A stretch of DNA of 64,000 nt from Pseudomonas sp. MWU13-2105. Its GTDB lineage: Bacteria; Pseudomonadota; Gammaproteobacteria; Pseudomonadales; Pseudomonadaceae. Each line of letters opens with the position of its first letter. The stretch's first letter is position 1. The notes under the pieces are model-generated. The model made no database searches, was not told where the DNA came from, and saw only the letters and a program-made list of their open reading frames with translations. The stretch is taken from the NCBI RefSeq assembly GCF_023242315.1, contig NZ_JALLIY010000013.1:124001-188000 (forward strand), in the 5' to 3' direction. A program made the position numbers and the translations under genes. This document shows, one piece after another, positions 53,459 to 61,648 of this stretch.

Positions 53459-53814
53459 GCTTATCCCTTCTGCTTATTCTGGAGGCCAGAGATTATTGAC
53501 TAATCTAATGCTCGCCCTGTCTGCCTACAAGCGCGGCTCGCTGTTATAGGTCGGGGTGTTGCAGGATGATCAGCGTGCCTGATAGGCCAGCGCAGAGGGA
53601 AAGCGTTGCTTGGCAAGAGTGGGGGAATGGAAGTGTGCGGCGCTGTTCACTCAAGAACATTCAGGCTGAAAAGCGCCGGATAACCTTGTGGGAGCGGAGC
53701 TTGCCCGCGAAGCTCTTGGCGGCCTCAAGGGCCTCTTCGCGGCGGTGCGGCGATCCGACAAGCTCCGCACCCACATCAGGCGTGGCTGTTGCTGCTGTAT
53801 CTTGCGGGCCTGGA
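53459..53814. other. Intergenic region between the SCP2 and APH genes
   Basis: This 356-base gap holds a REPIN at 53686-53776 and, nearer the APH gene, the probable promoter of the APH-SDR unit at about 53470-53560. No coding sequence is supported. Confidence 0.6.
53686..53776. repeat. REPIN (inverted REP pair)
   Basis: A forward REP core (TTGTGGGAGCGGAGCTTGCC then CGCGAAG, 53686-53712) is followed by an inverted, partly decayed copy (CTTCGCGGCG...GCTCCGCACCCACA) ending at 53775. It matches the elements at 2263 and 50299. Confidence 0.82.
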
Positions 53815-54129
53815 TCAGCCCGGGAACAGCTCGCTCAGCTTCATCGACAGCATCATGTCGCCTTCGACGCGCAGCTTGCCGCCCATGAATGCCTGCATGC
53901 CGTCGGTTTCGCCGCTGACGATGCCTTTCATGGTCTCGCCGTCGGTCACCAAGGTCACGTTGGCTTCCGGGTTCTCGCCTTCCTTCAGTTCGCAGGCGCC
54001 ATCCTTGACGATCAGCGAGAAGTGCTGGGTTTCATCGATACGGAAACCGAAGATCACGTCCAGGCCGGTAGCGGCGGCTGGGTTGAACTTGGCTTTCATT
54101 GCTTCTACGACGTTGGCTACAGAGGTCAT
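53815..54129 (-). CDS. SCP2 sterol/lipid-binding domain protein
   Basis: The 104-residue protein is a stand-alone SCP2 domain with the pattern GLDVIFGFRI, LIVKDGACEL and ANVTLVTDGETM. Such proteins bind acyl-CoA, sterols or other lipids. It follows the phosphatase gene by 62 bases on the same strand and precedes the APH-SDR unit, fitting a lipid-linked gene neighbourhood. The exact ligand is unknown. Confidence 0.88.
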   Translation of the reverse strand: MTSVANVVEAMKAKFNPAAATGLDVIFGFRIDETQHFSLIVKDGACELKEGENPEANVTLVTDGETMKGIVSGETDGMQAFMGGKLRVEGDMMLSMKLSELFPG

Positions 54130-54191
54130 GCTTCGATCCTTTTATGGGTAAATACGGCGACGACCCCACAAGGGTCAGGGTTGGCCGGAAC

Positions 54192-54902
54192 TTATCGGAA
54201 GGTGATCAGCTCCGGGGCCTTCAGCAGTTGCAGGTGCGTTTGACTGTTGAAGGAAGCCAGGGCGACCTCGCGTCCACGAAACTTCAGGTGGTTGAGCGAG
54301 GTGTTGACGATTTGCCAGTTCAGCTCGAAGGCTTCCCTGGCTGGAATTCGGGTGATCAGGTGGAGCAGGGCGGTGATGGTCCCTCCGGAAGTGAATACCG
54401 CGATTTTCTGGCGGTTGTCGGCCTGCTCGAGAATCCGCCGCAACCCGCCTTCGACCCGGGCGACAAAACCCAGCCAGCTTTCCAGCTCCGGGGTGTCATG
54501 GCGGCCACTGAGCCAGCGTTCGATGATCAGGGCGAACAGGCGCTGGAACTCGCCACGGTTTTGCGCGGCGTTGCGCAGGATGTGCAGGGCTTCGGGCTCC
54601 TCCGGCAGCAAGCCGGGCAGCAGTGCGCGAATCACCGCGTCGGCATCGAACTCGTTGAAGGCCGCATCGGTTTCCAGCCGCGGCACCAACAGGCCGGCGG
54701 CGTCGCACTGCCCAAGGGCGGTGAGCGCGGTATCCTGCTGGCGGCGCAGGTCGCCGGCCAGGCAGCGGTCGAAGCTCAGGCCCAGGTCGGCCAGGTGCTG
54801 GCCGAGGACCTCGGCCTGGCGGATGCCGATCGGCGAGAGCACGTCGTAGTCGTCCGCACCGAAGGAGGCCTGGCCATGTCGAATCAGATAGATGCTGCCC
54901 AC
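54192..54902 (-). CDS. Histidine phosphatase family protein
   Basis: The 236-residue protein has the phosphohistidine motif LIRHGQASFG at its N-terminus. The second motif, usually HGG, reads TSGG, so the second His is replaced by Ser, as in some bacterial relatives. The substrate is unknown. I chose the GTG at 54902 because GGGAGG lies eight bases upstream. A longer open frame continues to 55256 but overlaps the sohB start region and has no family features. Confidence 0.83.
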   Translation of the reverse strand: MGSIYLIRHGQASFGADDYDVLSPIGIRQAEVLGQHLADLGLSFDRCLAGDLRRQQDTALTALGQCDAAGLLVPRLETDAAFNEFDADAVIRALLPGLLPEEPEALHILRNAAQNRGEFQRLFALIIERWLSGRHDTPELESWLGFVARVEGGLRRILEQADNRQKIAVFTSGGTITALLHLITRIPAREAFELNWQIVNTSLNHLKFRGREVALASFNSQTHLQLLKAPELITFR

Positions 54903-55110
54903 GTCCGCGTCCTCCCGGTACGTTGAAGGTCTGGCGAGGTTATGGGGATGCCGGAAGCCTGTCAATAAATAAACATACGCTCGTTTGAAATGTTTGTTGG
55001 AGAAACAATTCAGGCGGTGCCACAACTGGTCGCAAGGTCGCCCCGACGGTATGCTTGATCGGTAGTGAGTCCCCACAGCCGGGGGCCGCCTGGTTTTGTA
55101 AGGAGTCACC

Positions 55111-56133
55111 GTGGAGTTTGTCGCCGAGTACGCAAGTTTTCTGGCTAAAACCGTAACCCTGGTCGTTGCGATCGTCGTGGTCCTGGTGACCGCGGCGGCG
55201 CTGCGCAGCAAAGGCCGGCGCCGGTCGGCGGGGCAGTTGCAGGTCAGCAAGCTCAACGATTTCTACAAGGGCCTGCGTGAGCGCCTGGAGCAGGGCGTGT
55301 TCGACAAGGACCAGCTCAAGTCCCTGCGCAAGCAGCAGGCCAAGGGCGAGAAAAAACACAAGAAGCAGCCGGAGAGCAAACCACGGGTATTCGTGCTGGA
55401 TTTCGACGGCGACATCAAGGCTTCGGCCACTGAAAGCCTGCGTCATGAGATTACCGCGCTACTCAGCCTGGCCACGCCCAAGGATGAAGTGGTGTTGCGC
55501 CTGGAAAGTGGCGGCGGCATGGTCCACAGCTATGGCCTGGCCTCCTCGCAACTGGCGCGTCTCCGTCAGGCCGGTGTACCGCTGACCATCTGCATCGACA
55601 AGGTGGCGGCCAGCGGCGGCTACATGATGGCCTGCATCGGCGACAAGATCATCAGCGCGCCTTTCGCCTTTCTCGGTTCCATCGGCGTGGTGGCGCAGTT
55701 GCCCAACGTCAACAAGTTGCTGAAGAAGCACGATATCGATTTCGAAGTACTGACCGCCGGCGAGTACAAGCGTACGTTGACCGTGTTTGGCGAGAACACC
55801 GAAAAAGGTCGTGAGAAGTTTCAGCAGGATCTGGATATCACCCATCACCTGTTCAAGAACTTTGTCTCGCAATATCGCCCGCAACTGGCCATCGATGAAG
55901 TGGCCACCGGCGAAGTCTGGTTGGGGGTCGCGGCGCTGGACAAGCAGCTGGTCGACGAACTGAAAACCAGTGATGAATACCTGGCTGAACGCGCCAAGCA
56001 TGCCGAGCTGTTCCACTTGCATTATGCCGAGCGCAAAAGCCTGCAGGAGCGTGTCGGGCTGGCTGCCGGCGCCTCGCTGGATCGTGTGCTGCTCAATTGG
56101 TGGAGCCGCTTGACCCAGCAACGTTTCTGGTAA
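55111..56133 (+). CDS. sohB: Inner-membrane S49 protease SohB
   Basis: The 340-residue signal-peptide-peptidase-like serine protease has one N-terminal transmembrane helix (about 8-30). The nucleophile Ser is in KVAASGGYMMA (about residue 167), and the general base Lys lies in the following half (TAGEYKRTL). The domain faces the periplasm. A GTG start at 55111 is supported by AAGGAG. It is divergent from the phosphatase gene and lies just before the large NEL gene. Confidence 0.93.
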   Translation: MEFVAEYASFLAKTVTLVVAIVVVLVTAAALRSKGRRRSAGQLQVSKLNDFYKGLRERLEQGVFDKDQLKSLRKQQAKGEKKHKKQPESKPRVFVLDFDGDIKASATESLRHEITALLSLATPKDEVVLRLESGGGMVHSYGLASSQLARLRQAGVPLTICIDKVAASGGYMMACIGDKIISAPFAFLGSIGVVAQLPNVNKLLKKHDIDFEVLTAGEYKRTLTVFGENTEKGREKFQQDLDITHHLFKNFVSQYRPQLAIDEVATGEVWLGVAALDKQLVDELKTSDEYLAERAKHAELFHLHYAERKSLQERVGLAAGASLDRVLLNWWSRLTQQRFW

Positions 56134-56144
56134 ATCTCCCGTCC

Positions 56145-56180
56145 GATGGCGGCTGTCGGTGTTCACCGGTGGACGCCATC
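56145..56180. terminator. Stem-loop between sohB and the NEL gene
   Basis: GATGGCG (56145-56151) and CGCCATC (56174-56180) form a stem, with internal pairing of CGGTG-CACCG. It lies 12 bases past sohB and could separate its transcription from the NEL gene. No T-run follows. Confidence 0.45.
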
Positions 56181-56241
56181 ACACCAGCTATAAATACGCC
56201 CCTCCCTTACCCGGTGATCAATAGGCTGGATCCTCTAATGG

Positions 56242-59200
56242 ATGTCCAGGTTGATTGCCATGGAAGCACTGAAAAGCATTATTGAAAGTCCAGCGCCCGC
56301 CGAGGCAGGGATTCATTTTGGTACGGTCAGGGAGAAAATTCCGGATTGGCTGTACAAGGCCCCTGCGCCGATGCGTCTGTTACTGCGTGAGCGTCTATTG
56401 GCGCTGGAGACGGCGAAACATGCAGTTCGGCGAATTCTGGCGCAGTTGCAGGACATTCAGGGGTTCTGCAAGCCGCGGCTGGATCGGGCACTGGAAAAAC
56501 ACCTCAATGAGGAGCTGGATCTGCGGCATGCCCGGTTTGTCAGAGTCAATGCGACGTACCTGTCGAGTATTTTCGAGGACAAGCTCTACACCTTTGTTCA
56601 TGCACAAAGCTTGCTGGAAGCCGCCCTGCAGAATTTCGAGGTCAGCGAGGCCGAGACGGGAGGGCTGAAGGGCAAGGCGATGGTCCAGTTCCCCGGCCGA
56701 AGCCCCGACCTCAACATGATACTCGCTCCAGAAACCTTTGCCGGGCTCTGTCGAGCACTGGATCTGGGCGCCTTGTATCAGGCGCATATCGACAGCGTCT
56801 TCAATCCCTCCAGTCAATTGCCCGGTCATCAATCATCGGTCAAGCAGCACTTTTTCGACTATGACAAACACGCGCTGGCGGTGGCCGCGGATATCGCCTA
56901 TATGAAGGGGGAGATCACCCTGCCGACCTATGATTTGCTGGTGGAGCTGGTCAAGGGCAAGGTCCGGCCGAAACTCTCGGGAGAAGTGGTTCATTGCAGC
57001 CGGATGAGCATGTTCGATATCGAGTTGTACGGCTGGGTGGTCATCGGGGCAAATCTGGCGGAAGGCTCGGATTCGCCCTGCATTGCTTATATCCCCGCGG
57101 ATCCACGCCGGCCATTGGCTCGATACAGTAGCTATACCTTCTTCGAGCACGACTTGACCCTGAAACTGCGGGACCTGTCCTACCAGCAGTTTTTCAGTCG
57201 TTTCGTCCCCGAGGAAGACCGACCGCGGTTTTTTCGCACCTTGAAAGCCAGGTTGTTGTCCCTGGAGCGAAAGTGGCCGCCCGTGCCGCCGTTCTTCCAA
57301 TATATTCCGTTAAGTGAAGTGCCCATCAGCGGCAACCTGTTCGAGAGTTTTCATCAGCAGCGCTATCTCCAGATCAAGGCGCACGCACGGCAACTGGCGG
57401 TGCCCACTGCCGATGTCGATGCGCGGGTGCGCCAGGCGCGTCTGGACGCTTACCGCGAAGCCGGGCTGACGCTGCTGGCGCTGGCCTTGTCGTTCGTGCC
57501 GGTGGTCGGCGAAGTCATCCTGGCGGCGGCGGTGGTGCAATTGGTCGGTGAGGTCTATGACGGTTTGCAGGCCTGGCAACTCGGCGACAAGCACGAGGCC
57601 CTCGACTATCTGATGGATGTGGCTGAAAGCGTCGCCGAGCTCGCGGCCGGGGCCGCGGCGATGGCCAGCGGCAAGGTGCTGTTCCGCGCCCTGAAAGCCC
57701 CGGCCTCGGTCGATGCCCTGATCCCCGTCGAAGGTCCCCGGGGGCAGCGCCGCTTGTGGAAGGTCGATCTGACCCCCTATGAGCGTGACATCCGCCTGCC
57801 GGATGAGCTGGAGGCCAACGAAATCGGGCTCTACCCGTTCGAGGGCAACACCTATCTGCGGCTGGATGGAAAGCGTTATGCCGTGAGCTACGACAGTCGC
57901 CGCCTGCGATGGCAGATTGATCCTCCGGCGCCCGCGGTGTTTCACGCACCGCCCCTCAGGCACAACGGCCTGGGCAGTTGGAAAACGGTCTACGAGCAGG
58001 TGGCGCAGTGGCCCGCGGAGCAATTGTTCCGACATCTGGGTCAGCCCATGGCGGAGTTCGGCGAGCGGATGCGCCAGCATATCCATCAGCTCGGTGGCGC
58101 CCAGGAGAGTGCCTTGCGCCAGGCCCTGGTGGACAATCAGCCACCGCCCGCGTTGTTGCTCGATACCCTCAAGCGGTTCAGGATCGACCAGGCCATCAGC
58201 CATTTCATCGACGAGGTGCCTGGTCCCGCGTCCCGCACCCTGGAGCAGGGGGATCTACGCTTGCGGCTGCTGACGACGCTGCCCGGCTGGCCGGAAAATC
58301 GTGTTATCCAGGTGCTCAATGCCTTGGGGGAGGTGATGGAGGAGTACGGCCAGCGTACCTCCGAGCAGTTTTCATCGCTGCAGCTCATTGAGTCACAGCT
58401 CAGAAGCGCCGATCTGCTCAAGTTGTCGCTGAACATGTTGAGCGAGTCCGAACGTAACGCATTGTTGGGCGTGAGCCTGGTCGATGATGGCGAGCGCGTG
58501 CAGCGGTTGACGCGGCAACTCCGGCAATCGGCTGAAGAGCGGAAACAATGGTTGTTCGACACGTTGTATGCGGCCAGCGAGAAGACTGATGACGACCGGG
58601 TAAAGCGTATTCTCAAGATGTACCCCGGCCTGCCGAGAAGTGTCGCCGAGGAGTTGATCGCCCATGGCAGCAGCGCCGAACTGGAACTCTTGGGTGAACA
58701 GGTACCGCTACGCTTCTCGGAAGAAATCCGCTGGTACCTCAAGCAGGTGAAACTCAACCGCGTTTGTGAGAGCTGGTATTTATCCGCGCAAGACAGCGGG
58801 CAAGGCGATCGCCTGGCGCTGCATACCCTTGGGCAGTTGCCAGACTGGCCATCCACGGGGCTGCGCATCGAGCTGCGCAAGCAGCGCTTTCTCAGCCCGG
58901 CGATCGAGGCGCTGGGGGCTCCGGACGCCACCACGCTGCGGGTGCTGCTCAAGGAGGGGCGACGCTACAACGCGTTCAATCACGCAGGGGCGCGCTTGGG
59001 CGGCGCGGATAACATTTTTGATGCGCTGGTTGACGTGTTGCCGTCGCTCGGCAACCGTGACCTGGGGGCACGCTCCAAGGCGCCCGGTACCTGGCTGAAG
59101 GAGCGGATCGTCGAGCGGATTGTCCAGGATCCCTACGTCGCCCAGGAGATCCTTGGCCTGGCACCGCTAAACCGCCGGTTCAAACCGCCCATGCGCCTGG

Positions 59201-61113
59201 CTTCGGGGCGGATGGGCTACCCGCTGAGCGATGGCGCCCGGGACATTGGCTACACCGAGCGACTGACCCGGCGAGTGCGCCAACTGTATCCGGGTTTTTC
59301 CCCCGGGGAGGTGAGTGGTTTTCTCGCTTCGCTGAATCTATCCGAACCGGCTTGCCTGGTGGAACTCGAACGCCTGCGGGAAGAATATGAAAGCTTGTCC
59401 GCGACGCTGGACCATTGGGCGCAACGCCAGACCTGGCGAAGGCTGCGCGGCACCTTGCAGGTGGCACCGGTCGCGCCCGACAACAAACAGCGGGTGGTGG
59501 ATGCGATCCTCGCCTGCTGGAGAAAACAATCCAGTCGCAACCTGTTGGGTGGCAAGTACTTCTACGAGCTGGACCTGCTCGGTATGCGGATCGGCGACCT
59601 GCCGCCGATCCGCGCCGATTTCAGCCATGTCGGCTTTCTGTTCATGAACGACATGGCGGTGGCCAGCACCGAGGTTTCGTTCCTGGCCCACTTCAAGCAG
59701 CTACGCTGGTTGTCCCTGGGTTTCAACCATTTGAGCAGCCTGCCAGCAGAGCTTGAGCAGATGTCCGAACTGATGCATCTGCACCTGCCGGGCAACCAGA
59801 TTGTGATGAATACCCAGGCCACCGGGGTGCTGGCCCGACTGACCCGGCTCAAGTTCCTGAATTTATCGGATAACCCGCTGTTCCTGCCTCCGGATGTCAG
59901 CCGGATGAACGATCTTGAGCATCTGCTGCTGCGCCGTACCAACATTGACCGCTGGCCCGAGGGGGTGTCGGGGTTGCGTAACCTGCAACGGGTGGACCTG
60001 CGCAACAACCGGATCTCGACGATTCCCGAGTCGGTCTACAGCGGGCCGCCCAGCATCAACCGAGTCACCCACCTGCACGACAACCCGGGGCTGTCCGCCG
60101 AGGGTATGCAGCGACTGCAGCGCTACGAGCGGGAAACCGGGATCAACTTCGGCATCGATACACTGAATCGGCGACGGCTTCATGCGCCGCGTCGAACGGA
60201 GTCGCTGCAGGAGTGCGATCACTGGATCGAGGCCATCCCCAGCGAACAGCGAGCGCAGAAAGAGCAGCAATGGAAACTGTTGTATCACCAGCAAGGCTCC
60301 GAGGATTTTTTCAAGCTGCTGGGGGACTTGAGTGTCACCGCCGAGTATCGCGAGGCTCGCTCGGATTTGAGCTCACGGGTCTGGGAAGTACTGGATGCCG
60401 TCAGCCAATACCAGGACCTGCGCGAAGAGCTGTTTGTCTCGGCGTCCCATCCGCAGACCTGCTCCGATGGCGCGGAACTGATCTTCAGTGACATGGAGGT
60501 CAAGGTTCTGGTCAACCAGGCCAAGTCAATGGCGGCCGGCACGGCGGCCACCACTGAGCTCAACCTGCTGAAGCTGACCCGTGGGCTGTGGCGTCTCGAT
60601 GAGGTCGAGGCCCTGGCGCAGAAAGAGATCGGCGCGCGGCTGAAGCTGCTCAATGCGCCGCGAGTCGACCCGGTGGAGGTCAGGCTGGCCTATCGCATCG
60701 GCCTGACCGAACGCCTGCAGTTACCGGGACAGCCCCGGCACATGACGTTCAGTGAGTTGGCCCGGGTGACGCAGGCGCACCTGGATACGGCTTATGCCGG
60801 GGTGATTGCCCGGGAGAAGGCCTCGGCGTACCCGCGGGCCCTGGCCAGCCGCGAGTTCTGGGCCAGTTATCTGAAGGACAATTATCCTGCGCGCTTCAAG
60901 TCCATCGACGCGCAGTATCAAGCTGTCGTATCGGCATTGGACGCCCGGCGTACCAGCAACCGTGATCCGCATTGGCATGAATTCATCGATATCGAACTGG
61001 AAGCGCAGATGGGGGAGCAGCTCAAGGATTGGCGGGAAGCGCAGGCGCACGAGCTTGAGGCCTTGACCCGAGAGATACTGGAGAGAATTCCAGAGGCGGA
61101 GCTGGGGCTTTGA
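56242..61113 (+). CDS. Large LRR-NEL protein, candidate E3 ubiquitin ligase effector
   Basis: The roughly 1,623-residue protein has three recognisable parts. The N-terminal region of about 1,000 residues resembles the dermonecrotic toxin domain (DUF6543) type and has a hydrophobic stretch at 407-440. Leucine-rich repeats lie at about 1110-1268 (LRWLSLGFNHLSSLP, LKFLNLSDNPLFLP, LQRVDLRNNRISTIP). The C-terminal 320 residues look like the NEL ligase of IpaH/SspH, with the CxD motif in TCSDG (Cys1407, Asp1409). NEL enzymes ubiquitinate host proteins after type III delivery. The start is 56242 or 56260 (the latter with AGG nine bases before it). No signal peptide, chaperone gene or secretion genes are nearby. 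The NEL call is motif-based. Confidence 0.85.
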   Translation: MSRLIAMEALKSIIESPAPAEAGIHFGTVREKIPDWLYKAPAPMRLLLRERLLALETAKHAVRRILAQLQDIQGFCKPRLDRALEKHLNEELDLRHARFVRVNATYLSSIFEDKLYTFVHAQSLLEAALQNFEVSEAETGGLKGKAMVQFPGRSPDLNMILAPETFAGLCRALDLGALYQAHIDSVFNPSSQLPGHQSSVKQHFFDYDKHALAVAADIAYMKGEITLPTYDLLVELVKGKVRPKLSGEVVHCSRMSMFDIELYGWVVIGANLAEGSDSPCIAYIPADPRRPLARYSSYTFFEHDLTLKLRDLSYQQFFSRFVPEEDRPRFFRTLKARLLSLERKWPPVPPFFQYIPLSEVPISGNLFESFHQQRYLQIKAHARQLAVPTADVDARVRQARLDAYREAGLTLLALALSFVPVVGEVILAAAVVQLVGEVYDGLQAWQLGDKHEALDYLMDVAESVAELAAGAAAMASGKVLFRALKAPASVDALIPVEGPRGQRRLWKVDLTPYERDIRLPDELEANEIGLYPFEGNTYLRLDGKRYAVSYDSRRLRWQIDPPAPAVFHAPPLRHNGLGSWKTVYEQVAQWPAEQLFRHLGQPMAEFGERMRQHIHQLGGAQESALRQALVDNQPPPALLLDTLKRFRIDQAISHFIDEVPGPASRTLEQGDLRLRLLTTLPGWPENRVIQVLNALGEVMEEYGQRTSEQFSSLQLIESQLRSADLLKLSLNMLSESERNALLGVSLVDDGERVQRLTRQLRQSAEERKQWLFDTLYAASEKTDDDRVKRILKMYPGLPRSVAEELIAHGSSAELELLGEQVPLRFSEEIRWYLKQVKLNRVCESWYLSAQDSGQGDRLALHTLGQLPDWPSTGLRIELRKQRFLSPAIEALGAPDATTLRVLLKEGRRYNAFNHAGARLGGADNIFDALVDVLPSLGNRDLGARSKAPGTWLKERIVERIVQDPYVAQEILGLAPLNRRFKPPMRLASGRMGYPLSDGARDIGYTERLTRRVRQLYPGFSPGEVSGFLASLNLSEPACLVELERLREEYESLSATLDHWAQRQTWRRLRGTLQVAPVAPDNKQRVVDAILACWRKQSSRNLLGGKYFYELDLLGMRIGDLPPIRADFSHVGFLFMNDMAVASTEVSFLAHFKQLRWLSLGFNHLSSLPAELEQMSELMHLHLPGNQIVMNTQATGVLARLTRLKFLNLSDNPLFLPPDVSRMNDLEHLLLRRTNIDRWPEGVSGLRNLQRVDLRNNRISTIPESVYSGPPSINRVTHLHDNPGLSAEGMQRLQRYERETGINFGIDTLNRRRLHAPRRTESLQECDHWIEAIPSEQRAQKEQQWKLLYHQQGSEDFFKLLGDLSVTAEYREARSDLSSRVWEVLDAVSQYQDLREELFVSASHPQTCSDGAELIFSDMEVKVLVNQAKSMAAGTAATTELNLLKLTRGLWRLDEVEALAQKEIGARLKLLNAPRVDPVEVRLAYRIGLTERLQLPGQPRHMTFSELARVTQAHLDTAYAGVIAREKASAYPRALASREFWASYLKDNYPARFKSIDAQYQAVVSALDARRTSNRDPHWHEFIDIELEAQMGEQLKDWREAQAHELEALTREILERIPEAELGL

Positions 61114-61121
61114 ACCGAGAC

Positions 61122-61142
61122 CCGGGCGCGCGATGCGCCCGG
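61122..61142. terminator. Hairpin between convergent NEL and DUF934 genes
   Basis: CCGGGCGC and GCGCCCGG form an 8-bp GC stem with loop GCGAT, nine bases past the NEL stop and just before the convergent DUF934 stop. It is suited to ending both transcripts but lacks a T-run. Confidence 0.55.
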
Positions 61143-61153
61143 ACCGGCGGGAT

Positions 61154-61648
61154 TCAGCGGCGACGGAACAGCGGCAGCGGTTCGTCGGTGGCGGCCTGAT
61201 AGGTCACCGAGAAGTCCTTGAGGCTTTCCAGCGCTTCGTAGGGGTCTTTGTCCGCACGCAGGGCGTAGGCGTCGAAACCGCAGCGGTGCAAGTAGAACAA
61301 CTGGTCGCGCAGCACGTCGCCGATTGCCCGCAATTCGCCCTTGTAGCCGTAACGGTCACGCAGCAGGCGGGCATTGGAGTAGTTGCGACCGTCGGTGAAG
61401 GCCGGGAAATTCAGGGCGATGACTTGGAAGTGCTGCACGTCATCGCCGATTTCCTCGGCTTCTTCATCGGCGTCCAGCCACACGCCCAGGCCGCCATCGC
61501 GGGCCTTGAGGGCGTGGGCGTGCTCGCGCCACAGGGCCAGCGGCACGATCAGGTCGTCGCAGTTGGAGATGCCGTCGAAGGACGCGTCCTTGGGCAGCAA
61601 GTGCCAGGTTTCGTCGATGACGGCGTTGTTCTTAATGATTCGCTGCAT
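61154..61648 (-). CDS. DUF934 protein linked to sulfite reduction
   Basis: The 164-residue DUF934 protein (PF06073) typically follows cysI. Features include IVPLALWREH, NFPAFTDGRNYS and LRDRYGYKGELRAIGDVLRDQ. It overlaps the cysI end by 17 bases, so it is translated from the same message. The family is thought to assist sulfite reductase, but its activity is not established. Confidence 0.9.
   Translation of the reverse strand: MQRIIKNNAVIDETWHLLPKDASFDGISNCDDLIVPLALWREHAHALKARDGGLGVWLDADEEAEEIGDDVQHFQVIALNFPAFTDGRNYSNARLLRDRYGYKGELRAIGDVLRDQLFYLHRCGFDAYALRADKDPYEALESLKDFSVTYQAATDEPLPLFRRR

Noticed and set aside
54903..55256. Extension of the histidine phosphatase N-terminus
   Set aside because: The GTG at 54902 has a strong ribosome-binding site and begins the family's LIRHG strand. 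The extension overlaps sohB's start and has no recognisable sequence.
56134..56241. hrp box or other type III promoter before the NEL gene
   Set aside because: No GGAACC...CCAC pair is present in the short gap. Type III delivery is therefore an inference from the protein, not from its promoter.
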